Assembly (NCBI GenBank): GCA_004335835.1
Contig: RWJK01001169.1
Coordinates: 2,010 to 66,009, forward strand
Length of the DNA: 64,000 bases
DNA from: Scenedesmus sp. ARA3
Lineage: Eukaryota; Chlorophyta; Chlorophyceae; Sphaeropleales; Scenedesmaceae
Reading direction: 5' to 3'
Part shown: positions 21,845-34,947 of the stretch, one piece after another
Layout of the letters: every line of letters begins with the position of its first letter
Position numbering within the stretch: the first letter of the stretch is position 1
Program-made: the position numbers and the translations under genes
The notes under the pieces: generated by a model
Told to the model about the DNA's origin: nothing
The model's database searches: none
The model's input: the letters and a program-made list of their open reading frames with translations, nothing else

Positions 21845-24800
21845 TCACCGGCCGCTGCTGCCAGCCAGCTGCGCCGCCACGCGGTCAAACTGCTCCGCCA
21901 GCGCCAGCCCCTCCGCAGCAGCGTCACCCCCAATGCCCCGCGCCTCAGCCGCGCAGCGCTCCGCTAGGTCAGCCAGCGCTGCTGCCTGCTGGGAGCGGCC
22001 CAGGAAACGGCTGGGATAGCCGTGGTCCGGCTGCAGGGCAGGGCAAAGCACAGCACACAAGGCAGGGTTTTTGAGGCACAGCACATTGCTTGGTCAAATA
22101 TATGTGATGACAAGACAGCATAAGCAACACAAGCATCAACTTTTCCTGACATGCTAGGGTAGCCATGGTCCGGCTGCAGGAGCCACAGTGTAGGGACAGG
22201 CCAGCACGGCAGGGTGATGATACGGCCAGTGCTATGATAAGCAGTGCACAGATAAGACAGCAGCCGTGCAACACTTGACTTAATCTGTCAAAAAGCAGCA
22301 AAACCCAGAGACGCCGGGGTGCAAAGAAGAGCATACCGGAAATGGCATTGTGGTGGCACAGCAGAGGGACGGGCAGCCACGGAAATTGGTTGGTCGGCAC
22401 TTGGGTGTTGATTTGGTATTTATTATGTCATAATCAACACCAAACCAGCCTCACCTGCCCCGTGAGGCTGGAGGCCAGCTCCTCCTCCATGACAATCCTG
22501 CAGTGCGCAGCAAGGCTCTGCAGCAGCCGCAGCCGGAGCGCAGACCGCGCAGCGCCGTCACCACTGCCCCCAAGCACCACGCCCGCGCCAGCCACACCAC
22601 CATCCAGCAGCGCCCCGCGCTTTGCCAGCAGCTGCTCATACACGCCCGCGATGACGCCAGATGCATTGTCGCCGGCGGCTGGCGCGAGCAGCGCGCGCAG
22701 GCAGCGCACGACGAGTGAGGCGTCACGTGCTGCGTCGCAGGGCGAGGGCCACAGGCCTGCTGCGATGGCCTCCAGGCGCAGCGTGACGTGGCTCAGCGGC
22801 AGGCTGCGGGGAGCAAGTGAAGGACAGCACAGATAGTGCATTAGGGAGGCCAGGGTGTGCGCCTACGCGTGCACAAGGCAATGCAGCATGGGCCGCACCT
22901 AGCTGCCCGTTGTTGCGCCTGCATTGCATCCCAAGCGCTGACCCAATGCTTCCACCAGCAACATGCAGTGGAGCAGCACTAGCAGTGACACCAGCGCATG
23001 TTTACTGCGTCAAATGCCCCATCAAGCCATGCTGTAGGCTGTTAACTGCGGCTCTACAAACAGCTTGCATGTATATGCTCTGCAAGCCACCCTGAGCAAT
23101 CACCCTCCTGCATATCAACACCATCAACAACCAACATCTCCACACCCGCACCTGCTCTCATTTGGATAGAAATTCACTCCCAGCGCCGCCACCTTGTCGC
23201 AGCAGCCCTGCAGCCTGCCATCAGGCTCGCCAGCCTCATCACCCTGCTGCTGTTGCTGCTGCTGCTGCTCCCAGGCCTGCTTCAGCAGCAGGTCCCACAA
23301 CTGCCGCACATACTCCGCCGGCACATTACCCGCAAAGTTGCAGATGTCTAGGCACACCCCCCACAGCTCCAGCGGCTGCGCGTAGCTGTTGTAAAGATCA
23401 CTAATGTCCAGGCTGCTGCTCTGCAGCTCACGCAGCTGCGCCTGCAGCTGCTCGCGTGTACAGCCTGCAGGAATAGCAGCTGCCGCTAGGCGCTGCTTGA
23501 GCTGATCCGCAATGGACAGCTGCAGGCTCATCACTTTGACGCTGCCGCGAAGGCCGTCGGTCAGCTGCTCGTCGCCCACGCTGCGCGCCTGCAGCAGCGC
23601 GTTGTGCAGCGCGTCGAGGCGCTGCTCCAGGCTGACTGCTGCGTCGCCAGCGCCGCTGCGGCGCTCCGCCAGCGCACGGTACACGCCAGCTGCGGCAGCG
23701 TACCTGCAGCGCAAGGGGGCGTTGCATGTGCTGCATGAGCACAGTGCCGCGGCAGCCTTGTTAGGCGGCATGCACCGCTACATGCATCACAGCAAACGCC
23801 CCAGCTGCCAGCGGACGTAGACAAGTCAGGCTGCTCACACTGGATCACAGGCTGCACCATGATGTACGGCAGGTACTAGTGACGCCCGTATACTCACTTG
23901 CCCTTCTTGATGTGCAGCCGCGCCAGCAGCTCCAGGTGTGCCACCTGCCGCCTGCTCAGCGGCCCCACCTGGCCCCCCACCAGCGCCCCGGGCCCGCCGC
24001 CACCACCTGCATCGCCTGCCAGGCCCCCTTCCTGCCGCAGGTACAGCTCTAATGCGGCTGATGGGTGTGCCAGCAGGTCCTCGTCAGCGCCCACATCTAC
24101 GAGCGTGGAGTAGAGCACCGTCACGAGGTACTGGTCGCCCGAGCGCAGGATGGCCTGCAGGCGGCGTTGTATAAAGAGTACAGCACTGTGTCAGGAAACC
24201 ATGCTGGGAGTGCTGTTCGCATGTGCATGTGAGCGCGAGAATGCAAACAAGCTGGGACCAGCAATGAAGTGGAAGGGCAGGTAACTTTCGTTCACCCCCT
24301 CTCACCTGCATCATCGCCTCCTTGGCTGCCAGCCGCTCTTTAGGCGTCAGCGGGGAGCCCTCGGCCTCTGCGCCAGCACCCGCACCAGCTGTACCAGCAG
24401 CAGCCGCAGCAGCACCCAGCGGCGCGGCAACAGGTGGCGGCCCCACACCCAGCAGCGGCTTCAGCACACCCAGCAGGTAGCTGTAGCAGCGGTCGCGTGC
24501 TGCGCGTGCTGCTGCGGTGTCTGCGCTGCTGCCCAGGCGCCAGGCCTGGCTGTGCGGGTCTGCCAGCGCAGCACAGCGCAGCACCAGCTCCACCACACCC
24601 TGCAAGGCAGCAAATACGGCAACATCGCAGCAGCAGCAGCAGCAGCAGCAACCGCGAGTGAAATCAGAGAAGCACGTGATAGGAGCATTCACTGGGCGGC
24701 AGGTAGGTCACAGCACCACCTAGCTGCCTGCAAGGGCTGTAGCAGCATCACCCAGCCAGCCTGTTGCCTGCATGCTCCTGGGTGCAGTCAACACCTTGGC

Positions 24801-27800
24801 TGCCAGTCGCCTGCCCGCAGCGCAAATAAGAAAGATAACACAAATATGCTCTGAGGACGCGCCTCACCGTGCTGGCGCCGTCTCACCTCGTATTGGCGCA
24901 GGAATGCCAGCCGCCCCACCATCTGGCTCAGGTTGACACACTGCGGCACGCGCAGCAGCCCGGCCAGCGCCTCGCGCGCTGCTGCGTCGCGCTCTGCTGC
25001 TGAGCCTGCCTCCTCTGCCGCCTTCAGCTTTGCAGTGGCCTGCAGCAGACATTGCAGCATGCGCCCTGTTTGGTCAATCACCGTGAGCGCGACTGCGCTT
25101 CCGTTAAGATGCTATAGCTATGTGACGGCCCCCCTGCAGCACTGTGCAGTGCAAACAGCTATCAAGAAGCCGGTCGGCCAAAGCCACAGCGTGGCAGCGG
25201 CTGACTGTGCCACCTGGTAGCACTGCCTGTCCTGCTCCCTGAAGTATGTGGTCCCGCCCACCTGCAGCACCTATGTACCTCCTGCACTGTTGCAAGCAGC
25301 CGCTTCAAAAAACTCATGCGAAGCATTCCTGTAGCGCCTCACCTGGAAGAACTGCCTGTCCTGCTCTCGGAAGTATGCGGGCGCGCCTGCCTGCAGCGCC
25401 GTCGCCAGCTCAGCCACGCCGCCTGCTGCGCTGCCGCCCCCGGCCTGGTCCAGCTGGTCCGCCACGAGCGCCGCTACGAGCGCTGCTGCTGTGCCTGGGC
25501 TGCTGCCCTCAAGCACCAGATCGCGGAAGTGCTGCACGCGGAGGAGAAGCAGCAAGCAACAAGGTAAGAGCAGAGAGACAGTAATGCATCAGCAGCAGAT
25601 TCGCTGCCTCAAGCACCGGGTCACGGAGGTGATGCAAGGGACGATGGGGCAGATGAAGCAGCAGACAGCAGACCAGCGACCCAGTTGTGTGATGCACCAG
25701 TAAATGCATGTTGCCCCGTGAAGAACAGAGAGTTTCTTGGCGAGTATGTATGGGCTTCCAAGGCAGCAGCCAGCAGTTGCTGCATGCAAGCAGGCAGCTC
25801 AGCAGGTGCTGAAAGCGGCGGCACCTGTCACACCTGCACTCTGCTGCAAGCTGCACAGCGTTACCAACATAACCAAACCACGCACCAGGTCCCTCAGCGC
25901 GCGCTTGGTGTCGGCGTCCAGCCTGTTGACCAGCCGGTTCACGTTGCCAGCCACAATGGTGCGCAGCAGCAGCAGCGCCTGTGCGGCCTTGGACGCCAGC
26001 TGCCTGCAGCAGGCAAGACAACAGCAGACAACAGACTTGGTGCATGCTAGCATGCTCCGTTTCCAGACTATCCGATGCAGCATACCAAGCACAAGCTGAT
26101 GACTGCACATAGCATGAGGCCCAATCGGTGCCAGCACGCAACACTGTCGCAACCGCACCTCACTGCGTTGTTGCGCTGCTCCTCCATCACGAACGCATTC
26201 CACATGCGCTGCCGCTTCACAAAGGGCGCATCCCCAGCGCCCGCCACTGCCAGTGCGCTGCCCGCATTTAGCAGCCGGCTGGTGCCGTCCTCAAGCTGCC
26301 CTCCCAGGAAGGACGAGGAGTGCTGCTGGCCGTTGCCGGCCTTGCCAAAGCCGCGGGCTTTGCGGCGCTTGGAGATCTCTGCCAGGAAGCGCTCCAGCGC
26401 CCGCAGCTTGTTCTCGAGCACCTGCAGCAGTGGTGATGGTGGTGGGGGTTGGGGTGGCAAACTGGTTGGGAAACAATGCAGAGCGAAGTGACGGTTCTTC
26501 GTGGAAAAAGAAACAGTGGCATGCCGCAAAACTGCTGGTATCATGCAGTTGAAGGGCAACTAGGATACTTTGGATGGTCAGCATCGCATGGAAAGACCCC
26601 AGTACAGGATTCTCAACAGCTGTTTACTTTGTCAGTACGTTGGCACAGCGGCATAATGCTGTGTGCCGGGTCGAAGGTGTGTGCAGCTGTGGCTCTTGTG
26701 CTACACACATCATGCCTGGCAGCTGCTGTACGGGCGAGTAATCTGCCAGCCGCCCAAGAGCTTGAGGGCGGTGCCGCGCTTTCAATCACCCGAAGAAACA
26801 CCAACAGCTGCCCTTGCCAGCCCATGCAAACTACAACACAACACCAGCATATTCTGCAGCTCTGTCATCAACTATCACCACATACAACACGCGCAGTTGC
26901 ATCAGAGCATCATTGGCCTTTGCCTTCGCAGGAGCCACCAGCCGCGCACCGTCATGCTGCGCTCCGAGAGGCGCGCCTTCCACACGTTGGTGTTGCTGGC
27001 GCTGGGCGTGATGAGCTTGGCCTCCCAGATGGGCGCCAGCAGCCGGCTGATGTACACCGCAAGGCCCTTGTGCGCGCCTGACCAGTCCGGCTCGGGGTTG
27101 GGGTTCACAGCACTGCAGGATACACCACCCGCAGCAGCAGCAGCAGCTTCCATTGAAACAGCATCAGCACGACACCTCACGGGCAAGCAGGTCCAGGACA
27201 CCGGCTTAGTGCCACTGCGCACCATGCTGCTAAGACGCCTGACAGTCTGTGCCATTGTCTTTGCAAGCCCATAAGAACACCCCCCACATATTCAGCCACG
27301 AGCCCAGCACAGCAGAAATGTGCAGGCATCGCTTACGTGCCCATATAGATGCCGTCGCCAGTGCCTGCATGCAATGCACCACACCCTTATTAGCGCCCTG
27401 GCGATAGCATCCACTCACGTGCCCATGTAGATGCCGTCGCCAGTGGCGCCTGCGTTGCGCGCCGCCTCTGCGCCCGAGCCGCCCTCCTCGGGCATGAGCG
27501 GCTGGCCCACCAGCAGCGGGTTCTCCAGCGCAGTGATGGCCTCCTCAACCAAGCGCTGCAGTGGTGTGAGTTGACAGGCAGCAGCAGCAGCAGCAGCAGT
27601 TGCCATGAGAGTGTGGACACGGTGCTGCGCCGCAGTGCCAGCACAACACCATGCGTGTGCAATAACAAAGCCAGTATGCCACGTTCTGGACGTCGATGAC
27701 TGTTGCAGCGCCACCTGCCAGGCAACAACCACTAGTCGGCAATGCATGCGGCGCATAGCACAGCAGCCTTGGCCACCCACCATGCTCTGGTTCTCTGCGG

Positions 27801-29516
27801 TGGCCAGCAGGTAGCACATGGCAGCAGCCTCGGGCGCGCCGTACGCCTCAAAGAACTGCTGCAGCTTCTCCGGCGAGCGCTCCTGCAGCGGCACGCAGCA
27901 ACGGCAAGACAGAGAATGGGCAGGTTGAAGGTGCATAGCAAGCACCGACAAGCTGAAAATGCACTTGCATGCCGCTGGAGCGTGACCGGCAGCAGACAGT
28001 GCACGCCAGCCAGCTCAATTGCACCGCGCTCAGCAGCCAACAGGCTAGCACTCAGCAGCAGCACAACAAATGCATACTCAAACCAGGAACAAGCCACGCC
28101 TCAGTGAAATGCAAAACAACCGCCTCTCAGCAGTGACCCACCTGCAGCAGCGCCTGCAGCACGTCCACGGGCCGTCGCCGCTCCAGCTGCAGCACGCCTG
28201 CAGTGCTCACCAGCACCAGCTGCAGCGGCCCGCTGAACATCTGCCCCGCCAGCTCGTCCTGGCAGGCGCCCCAGCTGCCGCCAGGGTGCAGCTCAGGGCC
28301 AAGCACAGAGGGCTGCGGCAGGCAGCCGATGGCGGTGGTCTCGCCTGGCGGCACAGCGCAGCGCACGGGAGGGATGAGTACAGACATACAGCAAGGTAGT
28401 GGTCAGTGCAGCAGTAGATAAGGGCGAATACAAGCTTGCATCCTGGACAAGTGTACTTATCCGAACTTTGTGCACCTGCAGCAGATGTAAAGTATCTGGC
28501 CAGTGAGCACGACGGAACACAGGACACTGTACTGCAGGCCATCACCTGGTATGTGCTGCTCCAGGTCGCTGACTACCTCCCGCAGCCCCGCAGCGCCGCT
28601 GCCCAGGTTGACATTCACGCTGGGGGGCGGCAGCGTGTGGTTGCGCGCCGCCAGCAGCAGCTTGGTGGCCTTGCCATCAGGCCCTGCTGACTCGGCCAGC
28701 ACCAGCGTGCCCTGCGTGTACAGCGCTGCCGTGACGTCCAGCACACGGCTGCACATGCGCGCATGCAGGTGACGGCAGCACAGGCAGTGGTAGACAGCGA
28801 CAATGGGCAAAGCAGGACAGACAGGATTGGGCTCAGCAGTGTGCCGAGCAGCAGACGCGTCTGGCTGTACTTTTGCATGCATGCTTTGTAGGAAATGCAA
28901 CGGAGAAGCATGGGTGCTGTGGATGTAAGACGCCACAAATCGCATGCCAGCTGACCACCACTCCTACGCCACAGCATCAACACAAGCATCGGCATCACAC
29001 CACTTCGTGCACTTTCACAAGCACATTCACACAACACAGCCGCAGCGCCTACCTGGTGGGGTCTGTCGTGACACGCGAGCCCGCCACTGGCGCCTGCGGC
29101 ATTGGCCCGCGCGCATCCAGCGCCACCAGCGCGCAGGGCCGGGCCTTCTTGGGGTCCAGGTGCGCGGGCACGCTGCTGCTGCGGCTGTCGCGGCTGCCGT
29201 AGCTGTAGGCACGCACTTGCGGGTTGGTGGTGAGGAAGGCTCGGCGGCCGTTGGAGGTCACTGCCATGAGGTGCACCTTCCAGGACTCAGACATGGCTGC
29301 GGGCGGGGAAAGGATGCCGGAAGGATTGACTTTGCAGCAGTGAGGAGGACATGGGATGCTGAGGGTTACGCAAAAGGCAGATGGTGCATCCTAGAGCAGC
29401 TTGGTGTGCAGTGCGGCAGCTGCTGCAGAACTGAAGCCTGGAACAGGAGTCAAAGTCAACATGCCATGCCACCACACAAGCACAACAGGCAGCCACACTG
29501 CCGTGTCTTCTGGCGC

Positions 29517-29552
<36 letters not shown>

Positions 29553-30948
29553 CTCACGGATGACTGCCAGGTACTTGATGGCTGTGCCTCGCTTGTCCTC
29601 CCCTGGCGCAAACACGCTGCGCCCCGTGGGCAGGCGCGAGACCTCTGTGAGGAAGTCGGTCAGCTCGGCAACACGCTTTGCAGGCTCGGTGCCGTCCGCG
29701 CCCAGGTCAAACACCTGCAGGCGGTTAAACGTGACATTGTAAAAGCAGCAACGCAGCGAAAATGTGAGCAGGCGCTGCTTACACTGCAAAGTCAAAGAGC
29801 TGTTCAGCACCAGCTGGCCTGCGATTCAGTCCATAAAACGCGCTGGTCAGAGCCTGCTGCTGCTGCTGCGTGCCGTGCAGCACCGCCTCACAGATGCTGG
29901 TTGGGTGACGCTTCAGCGCCGCACCTGTATTGCGGAGTTGGCTGCCAGGCTGTACAGTATGCCGCGCTCGTTGTCCAGCACCAGCTTGTCCAGCGGCACT
30001 GGCGCGCCAAACAGGAAGCTGGGCAGGAAGGAGGGCAGCATCTGCTGGATGCCGCCAGTCACGCGCACCTGCAGCAGATGTGCCAAGCAGACACGCAGCA
30101 CGAACAGTGAAGGAGGCACCACACAGGCCGGACGATGAAGCAGCCATGCAAGCTGCTGGGCAGCAGGGCCAGATGCTGCAACTGAGCACACGCGCACACA
30201 ACTACACGCAGCGTCTGCTAGCTTGGGCTCATACAGCCCGATTGCAACAGGCCTGCGCACCACCCACCTTGCTGCAGCGCCGCTGCCGCCAGCTGTCTGT
30301 TGCCGCGTACTGCACCTCGTACACGTGGCCGTCACTGCCGCCCAGGAAGATGCGCCCGCTGTCACTGGCAGCAAAGCATGTCATGACCACGTTGTCACTG
30401 GGCAGGCTGTACAGCGGCATGGGCTGCAGGGACAGCTGCTCGTAGGCATCCGAGCTGCCACCCTTTGCGGGGCTGGTGCACACTCCCAGCAGCACGATCT
30501 GGTGTGTGGCGACACATATAAATGGGCAGAGGACACAGCAGAGGTACAGAGGGCACATTTGCAGCAGGCTTGCGTGTTTGATGGAGCATGGTGCAGGATT
30601 GGCAATGCAGGAGAATGCTTGCAGCAGCTATGGTGCAGTGAGGCAGCGTTGAAACTGACACCGAAACATGCAACTGCTGTTCGGCTTACACTGCTGATAC
30701 CTGCTCTTGCTAGCCAAGCTGCTGCAGCTGGCAGCACTGCTGCTGCTCCCTGCCAAGCAAGCTGCTGCATTTTTTAGCTGCAGTTTTAGATGCAGCCTCA
30801 CCTCCACTGTGGTTGCCAGCACCAGCACATGCTGGATGGCTGACAGGAACACGCCCGGCTTGGGCTGCGCCAGGCCCACGCAGCAGATGGCCTGCTCTTC
30901 CCCGCAGTACTCCACAGGAACGTCGCCGCTGCAGCAGGCAGCCGGCAC

Positions 30949-30981
<33 letters not shown>

Positions 30982-32188
30982 TGAGTAGCGGCATGAGGAG
31001 GTGTGTGAGCGCAGGTGTTGCTCATGTGGTGAGGCATGCGCTGACGCAGTCTGTTGAGTACTTTCGTGACATCAACCTGTTGCAAGAGGTTATGGATGCT
31101 CCTTCCATGGCTGCTGTGACCACTACCATGACAGCAGCATCCAGTCGTGAACTACTGCTGCCCTGTCCTGTCTGCGCGCGGCAGCAGCGTAGCTCTAAAC
31201 TCTTGTCGCGGCCGCTGTTGCTGTTGCGGCACCTAGCACCCCCTGCTGTGCCTGTCAGCTGCTGTGCCTGCCACTGTCGCTGCCCCCACCTGCGGTCGTA
31301 GCGCCACAGGAACAGCGAGTTGTCGACTGAGGCCCACGCGCGCCGTATCTCCGGGAACACCCCGCAGAAGCACATGGTCTGGCAGGTGCGGTACTTGTCC
31401 TGCACCATGGCCGGCAGGTCGGGCATTGACGGCGACACTGCACGCAGCAGCGACGGCCACTGCAGGCGGCGGCAGCAGCAGGAGTGGGGGTGGGCATGAG
31501 GGTGAGGCGTGTCACACCACGCTTTACATGGAAAATGCTATCGCTGTGTCAAAATCAGGGTGTGGCTGCTTGCAGGACACTAGCACTGGAGAAGACAAGT
31601 GATCACGCAATTTGCAGGAGTGTCAACACCATAATGTCTCTGTGGACATTCTGCTGTGATGGGTGCACCTGCAAATTCAGTCTAATCGCCAGCAGTGTAG
31701 CAGCAACAGCAATTACTGCACACACATGATTGAGACAGGCACAGCTGTTGCGTGCGTTGCTGTGCTTAAGGCTGCTGCACTGTGCTGTGCGTAGTTGCCC
31801 TGTGGTTAGGCAGTTGTGATTGTGCGTGCAATGCATTGCAGCGCCTCTGTGCGTGTCTCATACGTGCTGCAAGTGTCCTGCACACCACGCTGCATGTGCC
31901 TGCAAGCATCGCTGCACTGGTCCTGCAAGCACTGCTCACCCCAGGTACAGGGAACTGGTACGTGTCCTCCCTGCGCGCATTGCGTACCAACTCCATCAAG
32001 TCATACTGCTTGGCGTCATCACGTGCCACGCCCTTGATGTGTCGCCACGTCTCTGAGAGCTTCTCTTCTGCCCCATCCATGCCAGCTGCTGCCGCCCTGC
32101 TGGCGATCGGCACAACAGGCAGCTTGCTGGTCTGATCCCGCCCCAGGGTAGCAACCTCGTGCTGCCACAGTGGTGGAGGGGCCGCCAT
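21845..32188 (-). CDS. NUP155: Nuclear pore complex protein NUP155 (21 exons, 1,493 aa, complete)
   Basis: NUP155 is an inner-ring scaffold nucleoporin. Exons 5'->3': 32188-31940, 31459-31290, 30928-30802, 30498-30268, 30068-29925, 29714-29558, 29296-29053, 28748-28546, 28344-28142, 27882-27781, 27555-27419, 27112-26950, 26421-26164, 25999-25886, 25531-25343, 25039-24887, 24599-24306, 24154-23898, 23703-23152, 22803-22455, 22030-21845. Every phase closes. The N-terminal beta-propeller (to about residue 575) has GVFPEIRRAWASVDNSLFLW, CCVGLAQPKPGVFLSAIQH, VLVLATTVE, PLYSLPSDN and SGRIFLGGSDGHVYEV, which follow human NUP155 in order. The alpha-solenoid follows, with AVYISRLLAPIWEAKL and PLELWGVCLDICNFAGN. 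Length is near that of plant NUP155. Exon 19 encodes a Gln run (8 residues), which is coding. Short degenerate copies of exon edges lie beside exons 11, 15 and 21. Confidence 0.96.
25211..25270 (-). repeat. Copy of the 3' edge of NUP155 exon 15 in the following intron
   Basis: The segment repeats 25,339-25,400 (exon end plus donor) at an offset of about 129 bp. Both contain ACTGCCTGTCCTGCT on the plus strand. On the minus strand the echo keeps a GT after the CAG (CTACCAG|GTGGCA), so it is a potential donor. Confidence 0.82.
25603..25637 (-). repeat. Copy of the 5' edge of NUP155 exon 15 in the preceding intron
   Basis: The segment resembles 25,502-25,537 at an offset of about 101 bp: plus-strand CTCAAGCACCRGRTC and GGARGTGMTGCA elements recur. 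In the minus reading both encode HxRDxVLE. The echo lacks an AG at the right place and cannot act as the acceptor. Confidence 0.75.
27327..27371 (-). repeat. Copy of the 3' edge of NUP155 exon 11 with a second donor site
   Basis: It repeats 27,408-27,455 at an offset of about 82 bp; the shared plus-strand core is GATGCCGTCGCCAGT. On the minus strand the echo reads GGCATCTATATGGGCAC|GTAAGC, so it keeps the exon end and a good 5' splice site. The parent has GTGAGT. Confidence 0.85.
29518..29550 (-). repeat. (CTG)11 on the sense strand after the NUP155 exon 6 donor
   Basis: Eleven CAG units on the plus strand, which read CTG in the NUP155 transcript, begin about 8 nt after the exon 6 donor. Another ten-unit tract (30,950-30,979) sits about 20 nt before the exon 3 acceptor. 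Confidence 0.88.
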
Positions 32189-32666
32189 CTAGCCCCAGCT
32201 TGTGCTGCACTTGGCTTGCACTAGCCTTGCGCTGCTGCTGTCTTGCCTGTGCTGCTGCTGCCCAGCAAACACACTCCAAGGCTTAGGGCACCATACGTCC
32301 TGTCCCAACGCAGTGTAGACGTAATCCAAAGGATGTATACGCGATTTCAGCGGATCAATGCGCATGCAGCGACAGATAACTCTGCAGCCAGCGATTTGAA
32401 TGTGATCAGGTGCCTGCAGGCGTATGACGCCAAATTCGCCGTGAAACTGCTGAACCCAGTGAAGCTACTGGTCGTTCAAGACTGAAAATCTACATGCCAT
32501 TAGCGGGAACGGTTGAACTTCAATGACAGTGACAAGTGCAGTACATTTCTACGTGGCACATACCTGTTGACTGCTGCACGGGTGTACAATTTGCAATCAT
32601 GTATTAGGAACTCTCTTTGAATTAAGCTTTGCCTGCCTATTGTTGCTGCACATCCTTGGCATCAAC
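32189..32666. promoter_or_regulatory. Divergent promoter region between NUP155 and the sorting nexin gene
   Basis: The start codons are 478 bp apart on opposite strands. From about 32,290 to 32,640 the sequence is AT-richer, nearly free of CAG runs and keeps CpG-containing words (ATACGCGATTTCAG, CGCCAAATTCGCCG). I see no clear TATA box. Bidirectional use is inferred from position. Confidence 0.5.
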
Positions 32667-34903
32667 ATGGACCTTGGTTTGCAGAAGACCGCAGCAGAGC
32701 ATGACCCATTGCACGACCCAGTGCAGTTTGGAGGACTGCAGGACGAGCCGCTGGTGTGTATTGCATCTGTGGCTGGATGCCGTTCCGGGAATCGCGAGTC
32801 CTGGCGCGATCTGCTGCGTCCTTGCCTTTGATATGTCCTGCATGCCTTTCCTATGTTGCGATGGAGTTTTCTTGCATGCATTTGTGCCTGCTACTCCGGA
32901 CACGCTGGAGCCAAACCCCAGTTCAGCATCAACTACTTGCTGCTGCCACCTTGGCACTGCATGCTGCAGCTCCTGCATCAATGTTTGACAGCATGTCATG
33001 GCTCGTGGCTTGGTTCTGTGTTCGTTGCTCTTGACCTTTAATCAAAGCAGTGCACTTGCTCACACCTTCCACATTCACCAACAGTGCAGCTTTTTGGCAT
33101 GTCCGCATGCGCCTGCTCTTTCAGGACTCTCAAGAGGACCTCCCGCCTGCTTACGGCACCAGCAGTCATGAAGCTCTGCAGCAACATACAGCAGCAGACT
33201 CAGGTCACACACCCCAGGCCACAGAGCCTCACAACCCACTAGCTCCTGTGTCACATGATGCTGCCAACCCCCTGTGGCAGCACTACTCAGAACCCCCAGC
33301 AGCCAGTCAAGCACAAAATGGATCAGCAGCAGCAGCAGCAGCTACTACGGCATCAGGTGGTGGCAGCAGCAACAGCCAAAGCGGTGTCAGGAACTACCCA
33401 TCTGTGCCCAACCCCACTGTGCCGCACCCTGTTGACTTCAATGTGCCGCTAGGCAGCCCAGCCAGCACAGTCAGCAACAGCGGGACGCCATCAGCAGCAG
33501 CAGTGGGCGCGGCAGCAGCAGCAATGGCGATGGCGGCAGCAGCAAACAGCGGCGGCGCTGTCAGCCCGCCGCCTGTAGGCAATCCGGAGCTGCGCATAGC
33601 TGTGCACAATCCGCTGCGGCATATGGGGCCCAGTGGCTTGGTGCCAGGTGGGCAAAGCCGTACTGCAGCAAGCGAATAAACTGCACGAAGCTGATAGGCA
33701 GCTGTATCATCAGCATGTGCAGGTGTGACCGTTGTCACAACCTGGCCATCATGCAGCAGTAGCTATGCGGCACCCGGCAGCTGCTGGGGCGTGTCTGCAG
33801 CTGTTTGCTCCTCCTGAGGCATGCCGCAGCAGGGCTTAGGATTGAGTGGCCGGCAACCAGTGACCTGCAGCTGCGCGGTAACATTACACATGTCTAGCGC
33901 CATTGCGGGCTCATCACAGCACTTTTCAGCCAGTGCATATGTGTGAGCGGGGTTGGAAGGTCAAGGGTTGAGGTCTTCCTGGACATGTGTGTCCACATGC
34001 GCAAGCTGCCGTAGGTCAAACAAGTATGTTCTGTGGTCAAACTTGTGTTTGCTGTGCTTCCTGCAGGCCTGGAGGAGGCCTACATCAGCTACGAGGTCAC
34101 CACAGTGACCAGCCTGCCCCACTTCAGCAGCAGCAGGTGCAGCGTGCGGCGGCGCTTCCGGGATTTCGTGAGCCTCTCCAACCTGCTGCCCAAGCTGCTG
34201 CACGGCAGGTGCGGGCAGGGCGCATGGCAGGCACGCACACTGCCAGCGCACGCGCTGTGCATGCAACGCTTTGGCAGCTCAGCATTGGCGCCGGCGCAGG
34301 GGGCCGTGTTGCTTGTGGCTGATGATGACAGCAGTGCGTGACAGCTTTTCTCTGGTCTGCTCTCCTGACGCCCGGCATTCATGTACATGCGCAGGCATCT
34401 GAAGATTGCTGTGTCATACTGCTTGGCAATCGCCTTGCATGTGGCTTTGTCAGGTGACTGCTGACCAGCAGAATCCTTCCGTGTATCCTGCGAACCTCTT
34501 CCTCGCTGCCTGCTGCACCCACATGCGCCTCGCCCCATCGTGCCTTGTGTCTTCTTTGCACCTGCTACGCTGCCGCAGCTTCCTGCCTGCGCGTCCGGAC
34601 AAGAACATGATTGAGGGCCGCCGCATGACAGAAGCATTTGTTGAGGAGCGGCGCGCCTCGCTGGAGCGCTACCTCAACAGGCTGGCGGCACACCCGGCAG
34701 CGGCACGCAGCGAGGTGCGCGGTGCACGTTTTTGTTGCATTGTGCCGCAGACACACGACAGCTCTGGCTACTCAGTACAGCAGCTGCTATCTGCGGGTGC
34801 AGCGGCTGCACGGTGCCACTGCATGGTCAGCTGTGCGACAAAAGCTCTGATGAGCTGGTCGGCATGTGCTCCTCCTCACCTGCCAGTGTCCTACTAGCCA
34901 CAC

Positions 34904-34947
<44 letters not shown>

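Noticed and set aside
28944..30110. Plus-strand open frame of 388 codons, the longest in the window
   Set aside because: It is antisense to NUP155 exons 4-7, whose spliced product matches a known family; the plus frame has no recognisable domain and starts inside an intron/exon mosaic.
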